Shown here piece by piece: positions 37,081 through 48,470 of a DNA stretch of 64,000 nt. The notes under the pieces were generated by a model. It was not told the origin of the DNA. It did no database searches and worked only from the letters and a program-made list of their open reading frames with translations. Positions within the stretch are counted from its first letter, which is position 1, and the number at the start of each line of letters is the position of its first letter. This DNA comes from Malaya genurostris (taxonomy: Eukaryota; Arthropoda; Insecta; Diptera; Culicidae): contig NC_080571.1 in NCBI RefSeq assembly GCF_030247185.1, positions 142,913,986-142,977,985 of the forward strand, read 5' to 3'. The translations under genes were made by a program, and so were the position numbers.

Positions 37081-38840
37081 ATTGAGCATTTTTCGAAAGG
37101 TTATAGTTTGTAGGTCGCTATTTGTGTTCAAAAATAATTTCAAGCAAATTTTTTGTTATATTTCTATAGATATCAGCTAATTCTATAAACTAACTCCAAT
37201 ATAAATTTGTAAATCTAGGTTATAATATAAACAAAATCGCTTTCTATTTTCGAAATGTAGATATAAATTTTCAGTTTGATTTAACCGTCGTATCTCAAGC
37301 ACGTCATCAACACTACGAATACATAGGGAATGAAATGTGGTAGTCCATCTAGGGTATCATGAAAAATACTCAAATACTATTTGACCGATTTCTGAAGTAC
37401 TGTAGCCATTAGATTAGCTTAGCAATGGAAAGAAAAATATGTATAGAATGTTAAAGATTTATCAATTTATCGAAGCTTCTGATTCTATGTTTTATCAAGG
37501 TATGTAAAGCATTCATCTAATACATTTTGGACATCATCGATATTTTTCTCTTTCAAAAATATGAGCATGAATCAAGTAAACCGTTTACCGTTTATTTATA
37601 TTATACACTGCCTTGCAAAAGTTTGGACTCACTTGAGAAAATCGTTCAGTTTTCTAACCGTTAATTAATCATCATTCTACATTTTTATGTACGCATTTGT
37701 ACGGCAACACATTTATGAATGCTTTCTGCATTATTTCTTTGAATTATCATTTTTTTATTGTATCGAAATATTATAATCTGAACATTATGGCAAGTAATAC
37801 TATTGAAGTGCAACAGTTATTTTTTATCTCAGTTTTAATGCATCGACACTTTGAAATATGCTACAATGACTTCGAAGCTTACCTGCTTTAAGTTTTGAAA
37901 GTGCCAAGAGCAAAGCAAATATTGAAAGAAAACCGAGCTTAGATAGTGATTTTGAATGAAACCAATAAGTAGCGCAACAAAAAATATCCCAAATAGTTGA
38001 TATGTTTGCACTCATTTCATAATTGGTATTCTCAAATTTCTAACAACTGTCTGAGGATGTCGATTACAAATTCTGTCTATGTGAAGGATTTTTAATATTT
38101 CTTCATTTTTACACTTTTCACTAACGCCCCAATGCATCCAATGATCCATTCCAAAATTTCTAAGACTCAAATATTTCTAACATAAACTAAAAGTTTCTAA
38201 GAAGCTTGCATTCATCACTTGTGCAAAATAATCCAAAATAAGGAAAATTATGTGAAAACACTGTTATTTTGGATCTTGTAGTAAATAATAAAGTTTTCCA
38301 TCATAAAAAATTAAGTAATATAAAATTCAATCGGTTGATAAGCAATAATGCAATAACTTAAAATATTTTTTCTAATAACTGTAGCTATTACCCAATGTAG
38401 TTTCTTGATACATAGAAATACATATGTCATCGCTTTAAACATAAAGAAACATGTCAAGAAAATATTTAAAAGTTCCGACCAAGCTTGAACTTGTAAAAGA
38501 GAGTTTGATCAAAATTACTACTTGATACTTGCAATTGGAAAATCTTCCAATCTGTTTCTTTGTTGGGAGATTTATCTTTATAATAATTCTAAATATCAAA
38601 AATCAAAATTCCAACCGTAGAGATACCGTTAGTTAAAGAGAGTTTATTTACTTGTTATGATAACTTTGAAATAACAACCCTATTTAGCATTATCCATAAC
38701 AGATTTTATTCTAAAGGAATGTACCTTTCTAAAGATGATAAAACTTTTAATATTGGTCACAAATAAGCTAAGATACAGCTTGTCGACACGTTTTCACTTT
38801 TACCATCCCCTTAGTTTCGCAGCGTGAAAACATTTCTCGT
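37081..38840. other. AT-rich region without recognised features
   Basis: Only short chance ORFs. A single Tc1-like end motif (CACTGCCTTGCAAAAGTTTG, 37606-37625) has no partner that I could find. Confidence 0.45.
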
Positions 38841-39150
38841 TATACGCTTTGACGCTTTGTCGAAAACGTAGCACATCCCTATACATGCGAGTTGTTTATA
38901 GCGAGAAAAAGAAAGAAGAAAACAAAATTTTTAACAAAACTCGCACGAAATCTCGCGAAAGAAACTCTTTCTAGCAGATATTTTTCACCAAATGCATAGT
39001 AAAATAATTTATCTACAATCGTATGTTTTTGATTTTTCGTGAATCGGGTTAGTATTGGAGAAATTTGCAATTTAGAGTGAATTTTCGGCAACAAAGCAAG
39101 AGGAAGCATTGAGTTGTCTCGCTTCGACCTGACCACGGCGAAGCGCTACC
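38841..39150 (-). mobile_element. TTAA MITE, truncated second copy
   Basis: Reverse-complement match to 31231-31560 or so. The end GACCACGGCGAAGCGCTACC at 39131-39150 is followed by TTAA (39151-39154). The other end is missing. It abuts the truncated 3' end of the LTR element. Confidence 0.78.
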
Positions 39151-39230
39151 TTAAGTAAAATTCGTTTTTTTTCTCATAAAGATTTAATAATTTTTTTTGC
39201 TGTAATATGTGATAATATTGTTGTATTTGA

Positions 39231-39743
39231 TTACAATTTAACAATTTGATTTTTGTGAACTGTATGAGTTTCCTTTGTTTCTAGGTTTTCTATTGTTGCA
39301 TTTGGGTGATCTATGCTTTTTACTATATAAGGACTTTTGTAAATTTTGTCTAATTTTGTTCTATTGTGATTTTCTAACATTACTTTATCATTTATTTGAA
39401 TGGAAGAGGGTTTTGATTTATTTTCTTGATCTGAGTTTCGTTTAGTTTTGCTTTTATCTATAAGATCTTTTACTTTCAACGCTGCAGTTTTTAATTTGTA
39501 CTTTAATTCTGAATAGTATTCATCATAATTATATATCGATTCTATGAATTCTGGATTTTTCAATTCGTTTGGTACTGATGCTGTTTTCCCAAATATCAGT
39601 TCAAAAGGTGTGTATGGGAGGTCAGTGTGAGGAGTTGTGTTGTAGCAAAACGCGTAGTAAGGCAGCCAGTCATCCCAGTCACTATGTGATTCGTTGACAT
39701 TCAAGTTTGCGATACAGTCTGTTAATTCCGACGTGTCCGCCAA
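39231..39743 (-). pseudogene. Integrase, C-terminal part; catalytic core deleted
   Basis: Encodes the end of a Ty3/gypsy integrase: WDDWLPYYAFCYNTTPHT, PFELIFGKTA, and a C-terminal domain to HKNQIVKL. Just upstream (about 39790-39745) are codons for HDSAIGGH, the His pair of the HHCC zinc finger, then GINR. The sequence jumps from there straight to the post-core region near 39698, so roughly 150-220 residues with the DDE triad are absent. The remaining frame is open, so the loss looks like one clean deletion. Confidence 0.75.
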
Positions 39744-39918
39744 TTGCAGAGTCGTGGTTTTCTTGGATAGTTCTGTTAATTAGGTTTTTATCATCTATCT
39801 CGCGTTGCGGTTGATAGAGTATGATTTGAAGTGATTTCAGATGTTTATTACATGCTGACTTAAAATTATTAATACTAATAAAATTGAAAATTGTATTCGA
39901 AAGCGCTAGAGCAATTTT

Positions 39919-40425
39919 TCAAATATTCAATTTATTAGCTTTTTCTTCGATAATATTTAAAATTCTCTCGAGAGATTCATTCATATTTGTGATTATACAT
40001 CGGGTAAATGACGCTTGAGTCAAGTCCTTTTTGTAATTTTTATTTTGAATTGAAATTTTTAGGCCATTTATATTATTTGTCGACGATTTTTCAATGCTTA
40101 ATTTTTGCATGCTGTGTACTTCATTTATATTGATTGATTCAAATACTTTGAGTTGATCAGGCTCAGTATCTAACGAATCATTAAGGTTTTTCTCTTTCTG
40201 AATAATATTTTCGTCATTTGGTTTCCTTTTGTCGGCTCTAGTTTGAACCTTTAAAATAGACATATTACTAAATATATCTGTGTTTATTTTAATCCTAGAG
40301 AGCGCGTCCGCTCCTACATTTAATTTACCTTGTACGTATTCTACTTCGAAATCAAATTCTTCGAGGTCTAAACGCATTCTTGTTAATTTTGAAGAAGGAT
40401 TTTTCATCGAAAAGAGATATACCAA
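39919..40425 (-). pseudogene. RNase H C-terminus and linker
   Basis: Continues from RT-RNase H. YLFSMKNPSSKLTRMRLDLEEFDFEVEYVQGKLN and ADALSR (split here by position) are the hallmark RNase H/linker motifs of Ty3/gypsy pol. A Lys/Asn-rich linker then leads toward integrase. It overlaps the end of the upstream frame, showing a frameshift near 40490. Confidence 0.75.
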
Positions 40426-41214
40426 TGGTCTGTGATCTGTTTTGACAAGAATCTTTCTTCCATATAAATAAGGTCTAAAATGTGTGATGGCCCAATGGAT
40501 TGTTCCTGTTCAATAGTCGACTTATTTGATTCGCCTTTGGTGAACGATCTACTTGCGTACGCTATCGGCAATTCAATGTTATCGTGCTTTTGGGCTAGAA
40601 CTGCACCGCAGGCCATTTTGGAAGCATCTGTGATTACTATAAATTGCTTGTTGAAGTCGGGGAATTGTAAAATTGTTGGCGTTAGAAGTTTGTTTTTAAG
40701 TGATTGAAAGGATTGTTCGCATTCAGGCGACCAATCAAATTTTGTATTTTTTCTAAGTAGTTTTTTTAGTGGGTTTGCTATTTTCGCAAAATTTTCTATG
40801 AAGCGACGGTAGTAGTTACAAAATGCTACGAATCGTCTGACTTCATCTGCATTAGTAGGGGTAGGATAATTTTTTATTGCTGAGAATTTGGATGGATCTG
40901 GTAAAATACCTTTTTCCGAAATGTGATGACCCAAATATGTGACATCACTTCCGAAGAAATTACATTTTGTTGGGTTTAGTTTTAGGTTATATTTTCTGAG
41001 TTGTTGAAAAACAATTTCTAAATTTTTCCAATGGTGGTTGATTGCACAGCCTACCACAATTATGTCATCAATGTACAAGAACGCACACTCTGGTGGTAAA
41101 CCGCTCAGAGCGATTATCATCATACGTTGGAAGCTGTTAGGCGAAATGTTTAGTCCAAAAGGTAATCTATTAAATTCGTAATGGCCTGTTGAACTCGAAA
41201 ACGCTGTGTATTTT
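40426..41214 (-). pseudogene. Reverse transcriptase (3' half) and RNase H start
   Basis: Polymerase with the catalytic FLYIDDIIVVG (YIDD box), then KCNFFGSDVTYLGHHIS and the RNase H entry ITDASKMACGAVLAQK. It begins directly after A-tract element (ii), whose insertion separates it from 43557-43842. The frame is lost near 40490 after IEQEQS. Normal RT length otherwise. Confidence 0.8.
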
Positions 41215-43547
41215 GTCGTGAATACGACTTACTTTACTATGGGGTGCCTTTTCAAAATTTACCCTCTGAGAGAGTGATAAGTTTTTGATCGTGAATATCT
41301 ATTGTTGTATCTAATGAATCAACATAATTCTTGCGACATGCCATCGGAAATATGATCACAATTTTATGATAAAATTTTCAGTTTTGTGACATAGTCTCAA
41401 ATAATTCAAAATTAAACTTTTCTGAAATGTTTGGTATAAACGAGTATCAAAGAGGATAATTCATAAGGCGCGTTTGCCTTTCTCGTATTTTTAAAGCTCA
41501 TAGCTCAGTGATCTATGAAAGGATTTATATAATCTAACTACCAATAGAATCGAAATTTTTCAATTTAAACGTGTATAGCAAAAGCATTAAAGTATTTCAA
41601 TAGTACACTATTGAAAAACCTGTCTCATTTGATCCATGTCAACACCAGCCAATCAGAACGCGTTCTAAGGAAGAGAACAAAATATCTGCTGCTGTACAAC
41701 AAATCGTCCGGGAAAAATGTTCCGAAAAGTGGTGAATATCGCAGTGAGTTCCTCAATTTGGTCCTTGTGAATGCTAGAAACGAATCCCTACAACATATTG
41801 ATAGTTTCTTTCAATGAATTATGCAAATCCGAAATGAAATAATCGACATTAAAATTCTGTATGCGGCTATTTTTATAGCCGTTAGGACCGCCCATTAGTG
41901 AAATAGCTACAAACGAAATCACATAAAAGGAAATCTCTTAACAAAAATTCAATCAGTTTGGATTCTATCGCCACTGCGAGCAGATGTGTTTTGTGTCGTC
42001 TGTACAGCTAGTTTCGCTTTCGACAAGAGCGATTACGTCACAGCTGCCAGTCATTAGCATTGGGAAAAAACAACGGTGGAGAGCATTGCACAATATCAGC
42101 CGTTCTAACGGCTCTAAAATTTTTCTAAAGAACTATTAGGATTTGTTGTTCGCAAATCGTAGGAAAATATCCTCAGTTTACTGCAAATCTAGAACAGTTT
42201 GGTTAGATTTGTGTACATTTCGCAGTGTGAAATTCTCAGTAATCGAGATCAAGTGAAGCCTTCTTTGTTTTTGCGAAAAATGTTCCAGAGTTTAATGTCG
42301 TAGAGAATTACGCAATTTGACCTATCTGAATGCTAGAAACGAGTCCCTTCAGCATATTGATAGTTTCTTTCAATAAATTATGCAAATCCGAAATGAAATA
42401 ATCAACATTAAAATTCTGAATGCGGATATTTTTATAGCCGTTAGGACCGCCCATTAGTGAAAAAGCTACAAACGAAATCACATAAAAGGAAATCTCTTAA
42501 CAAAAATTCAATCAGTTTGGATTCTATCGCCACTGCGAGCAGATGTGTTTTGTGTCGTCTGCACAGCTAGTTTCGCTTTCGACAAGAGCGATTACGTCGA
42601 TTACAGCGATTACAAACGAAATCAGGTACACGCTTAAAAATAGTTACTCAAAAATGAGTAAGATCTCACTCATCTACAGAAAAAGTGGAACAACTCTAAT
42701 TTAGAGTAACTCCAAAGTTACTCAAATTTGAGTTCTTCCTCTGGAAACGATATTTGGGTAAAATCTACTCATTTACTGAGTAATACTTTATTTGTACATG
42801 TACCAAAAATAGAGTAACTATCACTCAAATTTTGAGTGAAATTTTATGTCACATATACCAAATTTGCAAATAAAAATTGCTCCTTTTCTGAGTGTCTTGT
42901 ATTAAAATATTAAGTAATTGAACTCAATACTATATCAAGTGGTGGTTGCTTGGAGTAGTGTGTCAATCGCAAATTAGCATACATGTCAGTTATGCTCAAG
43001 CACCAATCATACACTTATTCCTCAGAAATGACATTTGAGCATATTCGGTTTCATTCTAAAGCACAACACGGAGTTTATCATTCCGGTTTTTGCAGACACA
43101 ACACCGTTTGTGTTGAGCGACTCACCCTCGAAATACGCGATCTCACTAACAAAATATACAACCTGTTGCTACAAATGGTTATTACAACTTTTAGACTGAT
43201 CTTGCGAATAGTAACAAAAAAAAACGAGTAATTGCGTTATACTCAAATTTAGAGTAGGAGTTACTCAATATCATTGATGATAACTACTCAATTTTTGACG
43301 TTTCCATGTATCATTTGAAAATGAGTAACTAGTACTCAAACTTTGAGTAACTTTTTCTAAGCGTGTAGAAACAAGCTTCTCAACAAAAAGTGAAGCCTTC
43401 TTTGTTTTTGCGAAAAATGTGCAAAGGGGAATGCTTGCATAATTCATACAATTGATCAACTAATTGATATTCGGAAGTGTTAAGGAACATGTCAGTTGTT
43501 TTCGTATTCACGACATCCAGTTATGTCTCTGACATTACCCACTCGCC
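41215..43547 (-). mobile_element. A-tract element, copy (ii), 2333 bp, inside pol
   Basis: Ends GTCGTGAATACGAC (left) and the complement of GGCGAGTGGGTAATGTCAGA (right). Flanked by T4 (41211-41214) and T9 (43548-43556). The interrupted pol codons imply an original run of six A. Contains direct repeats as in copy (i), the 68-codon ORF at 41611-41817 with a CCAAT box upstream (41650), and a nested TA MITE at 42629-43365. Confidence 0.8.
42629..43365. mobile_element. TA-duplicating MITE, 737 bp, nested in copy (ii)
   Basis: Ends CACGCTTAAAAATAGTTACT and the complement of CACGCTTAGAAAAAGTTACT, flanked by TA (42627-42628, 43366-43367). Copy (i) near 18545-18552 gives the empty site with one TA. 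The interior repeats ACTCAAATTTGAGT-like dyads. TA duplication suggests a Tc1/mariner-type driver; no transposase inside. Confidence 0.82.
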
Positions 43548-43556
43548 TTTTTTTTT

Positions 43557-43842
43557 GAGTTTTCTTGTAATTCATTCTGATGAAAGCCTGACATCAGGTC
43601 GAGTGTCGTAAAATACTTTGCTTGACCTAGATTATCAAGTATTTCATCGATTCTTGGTAAGGGAAATTTATCTGCAAAAATTTTTTTGTTTAGTTGGCGA
43701 AAATCAATGACTAATCGCCATTTTTTGTCTTCAGTGTTTGATTTTTTCGGTACCAGTAAAAGAGAAGAATTATACGGAGATACGGAAGGTTGAATAATAC
43801 CTTCATCAAGCATTTTATCGATTTGGTTATTTATTTCTTTTT
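43557..43842 (-). pseudogene. Reverse transcriptase (5' segment)
   Basis: Codons for MLDEGIIQPSVSPYNSSLLL, then KWRLVIDFRQLNKK and the first catalytic Asp in YFTTLDLMSGFHQ, a typical Ty3/gypsy RT entry. It is bounded by A-tract element (iii) on the upstream side and (ii) on the downstream side, so only 286 bp lie between two insertions. Both insertion points are A-runs of Lys-Lys codons. Confidence 0.85.
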
Positions 43843-44276
43843 GTCGTGAATACGACTTACTTTACTATGGGGCGCCTTTTCAAAATTTACCCTCTGAGAG
43901 AGTGATAAGTTTTTGATCGTGAATATCTTCTGTTGTATCTAATGAATCAACATAATTCTTGCAACATGCCATCGGAAATATGATCACAATTTTATGATAA
44001 AATTTTCAGTTGTGTGACATAATCTTAAATAGTTTAAAATTAAACTTTTCTTAAATGTTTGGTACAAACGAGTGTCAAAGAGGATAATTCATATGGCGCG
44101 TTTGCCTTTCTCGTATTTTGGAAGCTCATAGCTCAGTGATCTGAAGAAGAATTTATATAATCTAACTACCAATAGAATCGAAAATTTTCAACTTGAACGT
44201 GTATTGCAACAACATTGAAGTTTTTCAATAGTATACTATTGAAAAACCTGTTTGATTTAACCCATGACAGCACCAG

Positions 44277-44327
44277 CCAATCAGAACGCGAGATGTCTGC
44301 ATCTATACAAGAGCATCCATATAAAAG
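44277..44327 (+). promoter_or_regulatory. Histone-like promoter (CCAAT + TATA)
   Basis: CCAATCAGAACGCG at 44277 and TATAAAAG at 44320-44327, a layout usual for replication-dependent histone genes. The CCAAT block is shared with copies (i) and (ii); the TATAAAAG is specific to this copy. Confidence 0.5.
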
Positions 44328-44481
44328 TTGAGTGCTTCATTTTTCCTACCATTTGCTGAGCATCTGTTCCCGAAACAAGACACACGAGAGCAACATCGTG
44401 GACCTGTCGTCTCACTGTTTCCCGTTCTGCGTACAGGAAAGGAATTCTGAAAGGCAGCCGAAAATTCCAGCAAATTCAAAT

Positions 44482-44497
44482 AGCACTTTTAAGTGCT
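44482..44497 (+). terminator. Histone-type 3' stem-loop, plus strand
   Basis: AGCACTTTTAAGTGCT: six-base stem, four-base TTTA loop, followed by A-rich AAAAATAATCATAAAGAA resembling a histone downstream element. It lies 155 bp after the TATA box, with coding sequence apparently deleted between. Could be chance given its size. Confidence 0.45.
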
Positions 44498-44983
44498 AAA
44501 AATAATCATAAAGAATTAGTTGAATTTTATCGCTTTCCTACCATTTTCCGAGCAACTGTTGCCGAAACAAGGCACACACGAGAAGTTAAATTAATTTGCA
44601 CCGTCACTAACACATTCAATTACGAACGGCAATGCGAAAGAGGAAGTGATGATGTTGAATACATCTTTATACTAGTACACAAATATGCCGTGCGAAAGAG
44701 TTGCCACGTACAGATCAATATGTATTTTTTTTGTCGTGAATTCTTTAGTATGGGGCGCTTTTTGATCATGATATCTAACACATTCAATTACGACAGGACA
44801 GTAACGCTGTCTCGCAATACGAAACAGAAAATTTTGATTTAGAAACATCTTTATACTAGTATACTTTATACAAATTATTAGAACAAATGTTTTCACTTGA
44901 TTTGCGCATTCTACTTTCTAGGCGTATCAGAACTGGCTAAATTTAAAGCAATCCTAAATATTTCTTTATCACAGTTATGTGGT

Positions 44984-45295
44984 CGTCCTGAAAAGGACGG
45001 GGTTTTCAACTCCTCGTCGTTACGGATGGACAGCTGCAGATGGCGAGGGATGATTTTCGTTTTCTTGTTGTCGCGGGCAGCATTACCAGCCAATTCCAAC
45101 ACTTCGGCAGCCAAGTACTCCATCACTGTCGCCAGATAGACCGATGCACCGGCACCGACACGCTCTGCGTAGTTTCCCTTCCGGAGCAGACGATGGAGAT
45201 TTTTCCAACTGGGAACTGCAGACCAGCACGGTTCGAGCGGGACTTTGCCTTGCCCTTAATTGTTCCACCTGTGTGCGTATTTCCGCGTGAAAATT
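44984..45295 (-). pseudogene. Histone H2A pseudogene with histone stem-loop
   Basis: Core histone H2A packages DNA with H2B. On the minus strand, 45257-45200 encodes AKSRSNRAGLQFPVG (H2A N-terminal region), and 45126-45010 encodes YLAAEVLELAGNAARDNKK and PRHLQLSIRNDEEL. The frame shifts between them where the HRLLRKGNYAERV region should be. The last third of the protein is missing. Immediately after comes CGTCCTTTTCAGGACG (44984-44999), a six-base stem with TTTC loop and following ACCACA, the histone mRNA 3' processing signal. TATAAAAG lies upstream at about 45360-45370. Intronless with signals on both sides, so captured as DNA rather than as polyadenylated cDNA. Confidence 0.85.
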
Positions 45296-45684
45296 CCACA
45301 AGAAGCTGTTAACCGTTAGACAGCCAGTTCAGTATTACTGACTGCCGCTCTACTAACTCTCTTTTATATCGTCTCACTGTTTCCCGTTCTGTGAAGGGGA
45401 GGTCCGTACACCGCTACCAGTATAAATTGAAATGTGATGTGAGAAATAGCGTCATTTGAGTTAAAGCAGCTACTCTGTACGTACGAGACACCGTCAGAAC
45501 GATGGCACCGTAAACAGGTAGAAAAGCAGATTTGTACCGTGACTAACACATTCAATTACGAACGGCAATGCGAAAGCGAATGTTGAACATATTTTTATAC
45601 TAGTATGGGACCGTGTAAAAATATGCCATGCGAAACAGGGTTGCCATATAAACAGGTTAATCTCTTTTATTATTATTATTATTT

Positions 45685-45718
<34 letters not shown>

Positions 45719-46122
45719 TATTATTAGAATAACTCTTGCATACCGAAGATCGTCGATACATTTTAGACCAGCCCATTGAATTGTCTCGTACTGAAATTTC
45801 GAGAAGAATCAGATATCTTCGAACTTTGTAGCATCAATAAAAATAAACTACAAATTTGTCGTACCTAGCCTGCTATATTAGCAAATTATAAAAGAATTGT
45901 TTCAAGTTTGGAATATATAGTTGTAGAATAGTAGCTGTTTAATGTAACTAATCTGTATTTTAATGTAGGTGCATCGCTTCAAACTCTATTAGTGAAAAAG
46001 AGGAAAGCTTGCACAATTCATACAATCAATCAACTAACTGATATTCGGAAAAGTGATAGGAGCGTATCAGTTTTTTTCGTATTCACGACATCCAGTTATG
46101 TCTCTGACATTACCCACCCACC

Positions 46123-47148
46123 TTTTTTGTGAACTTCAGGTGTTCGATAGTTTTTTATGTAAACTGGGGATTTATTTTCTAAATTAATTTCCTGTTTGTA
46201 GAAATTGTTTGCACTTAATGGATCATACTTGAGTGCGAAAATGTCGTTGTATCTTTTGCCTAGGTCTATTATTTTATCTTGAGCATTTATTGGTATATTT
46301 TTAATATCGATCTGATTTTGCAAATTTTGCAATCGTTGCTTAATTTTTTGTTTGGAATTTTGATTTTCACTTCCGGCTGCTTCATAGTTGCTAGCTGGGA
46401 TTACTTCATTTTTTTCTAGTAAATCGTTTAGAGATATCTGTGCAAAGCTATCACTAGTATTCATAATATTTACATATTGGGCACCAGGACTGATTAGAGC
46501 GTTCGAATAATTCACTCCTGGCATTATTTCACCGGATAGGATAACGCTATCCTCAGTGATATTTCTTAGTTTAATTTCCTTAATTATTTGGCATCGTGGT
46601 GGTATAATGAATTTTTCATTGAATTTATGTCTAATAGGTATTTCGAAAATTTCATTATTAATTTCGAAAGTAATTAGCCATGTTTTTAGGCATATATTGC
46701 ATTCATAGGTTATTAGGAAATCTCTATCCAGGATTCCGTCTGTGAAAATAGGTAGCTTATCATTAACTATTTGGAATTTATGTGGTATCAAATTATTATT
46801 TAGTTTAATATTAGCATATGTGCTGCCTTCGGTTTCTATTTTACCTTCGGTAACACCATTTATAATACAGTTCTCATTCATATGAATAAGCATGTTAGGT
46901 TTTAGTGCGCTTTCTTTTAATATAGAAATGTCTGCACCTGTGTCTACAATTAATGCAACCGGTTTGTCACAAACATCTAATTTTAGAATTACGAAGTTTG
47001 TATAATTTAAATCGCAATTGTATATTTTCATTGCTGGTTTGCTTGGTTCATTGACCGAGCCTCGATGTGACCTACATTTTGACTGTTCCATCTGCCTGGC
47101 GGCCGACATCTTGAGCACCCGATGTTGCCGCAGAAACGTTTTCCGCAT
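46123..47148 (-). pseudogene. Pol N-terminus: protease and start of RT
   Basis: Begins in a frame overlapping gag by 77 bp. The aspartic protease has ALIVDTGADISILK (about residues 67-80) and the flap/second half GILDRDFL. A connector follows with RYNDIFALKYDPLS and EINLENKSPVYIKNYRTPEV before the insertion at 46122. Pol is in the +1 frame relative to gag by coordinate arithmetic, but decay makes the original frameshift sign uncertain. Open over 340 codons until the insertion. Confidence 0.8.
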
Positions 47149-48394
47149 ACATCACATTTCTGTTTGGATTTGCGTTGCTAAAATTTGTATTGGAGTTATT
47201 TTTCCAGTGGTTTTGGTATTGATGTTGGTTCTGTGAATCGAACCGCTGATTCGGAGCAAAAGGAAATTGTCCGTAACCGCACATTTGTTGGGGCATGTTA
47301 TGCCACTGGTTAAAATTTGGTCGCATTTGACGACCTTGACTTTGATTTGCCTGATAAGGCATTTGCATTTGTTGGTTGTTTTGATTATTCCAAATACGCT
47401 GATTTGGAGAGCGTGGCTGAAAAGGGAAATTGAACAACGGTATTTGTTGTTTAAATTGCCACCCCTCGCCGTTATTTCTTTGCTGAGTGACGGTTTTGTT
47501 TGTTTGCATTTTTGTGAGCAATACTTTTTCTTCGCAGGCCGGGTTCACTTCCAGCACTTTATTTATTGCTGAAGCTAGGTCCGTGTATGTTCCTGCTCGT
47601 AAAATAATAGAAGTTTTTTCATTTTTTAGGCCCTCGGCCATGTGTTTGATTGCTTCTTGGGTAGCCATTTCTTTTGCTACCTCGGCATGAATTTTTTTCG
47701 CTACGTACGCAGCTTCAAGCTGTGTAGCGAGAGTTTCGATTTCATTTGTAAAGGTAATTATGTCAGACTTTTGTTTGCATAATTTTAGTTTAGATTGCAC
47801 TGCTCCTACGGAGGCGGGTGCAATTGTTTTTAATTTGTCCACTATGGACTCGACGTTTTCGGGCTTGGCGGCAAATGCGTTTCGTGCTTTGCCTCTTAGT
47901 TTTGATAATATGATACTGATAACTAATTGTTTGTTATCATTTGTGACTATTGTCTTAATAATATACAGTGCATCAATGACACTGGTGAGGTTTGTTGGAT
48001 TTCCATCAAATTCCGGCATTAAAGCCGTCACTGTTTTTATTGTATTTTCCTGATTAGTCATTTTGGTTTTTGCCTCACGATTTATCTTAAATAATTTCTT
48101 TGTCGCCCGTTTAAATTTAGGCAATAACGACGTTTTGGCGTATGGGAGTTTAGTGTCTATGATATTGTAAATTTTTCCCGAGAGCAATTTTGCTTCTCGG
48201 TTGATTAAATTGAAAAGGTCTGAGTCTAGATTGTTTTCTAGTTCGGCAAGTTTTTCGTTAATTACGTTTTAAGCGAATCTCGCTTCGCTTCTTTTCAATA
48301 GTAAAATTTGGCTCGAATAGGTTCTATTCGGAGCTTTCCTAAAATTACTTTCGATTGCCTTTAATGTATTCAGGCTTTCTTCAATTTCGTCCAT
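47072..48394 (-). pseudogene. Gag of LTR element 2, one in-frame stop
   Basis: Capsid-type Gag. 48187-47072 is open for 371 codons: MPEFDGNPTNL motif, helical capsid region (about residues 45-230), and a Gln/Asn-rich tail (NNQNNQQMQMPYQ). In-frame sequence continues upstream to an ATG at 48394, interrupted only by TAA at 48269-48271 (context suggests GAA to TAA). Internal ATG at 48063 (MTNQEN) could serve as a start. No clear CCHC knuckle. Confidence 0.72.
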
Positions 48395-48470
48395 TCATAT
48401 TCAATGGTTTGTTTGTTGTTAGTAAAACCGTAGAATTTACATCATATAATATGGTTGTTTAGAATTTTTT

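Larger units (their letters stand above)
43843..46122 (-). mobile_element. A-tract element, copy (iii), 2280 bp, carrying histone sequences
   Basis: Ends match the family: GTCGTGAATACGAC at 43843 and the complement of GGTGGGTGGGTAATGTCAGA at 46122. Flanked by T5 (43838-43842) and T6 (46123-46128). The interior differs from (i) and (ii) beyond about 450 bp from the left end. It holds a histone-like promoter, two histone-type stem-loops and an H2A pseudogene. A partial second family end lies internally at about 44728-44765. Confidence 0.8.

Noticed and set aside
37606..37625. Tc1-like terminal repeat CACTGCCTTGCAAAAGTTTG
   Set aside because: No complementary end found within 2 kb; kept only as a note in the spacer entry.
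45494..45715. Ile-rich ORF over (TTA)n tract
   Set aside because: Translation of a TTA microsatellite at about 45668-45725.
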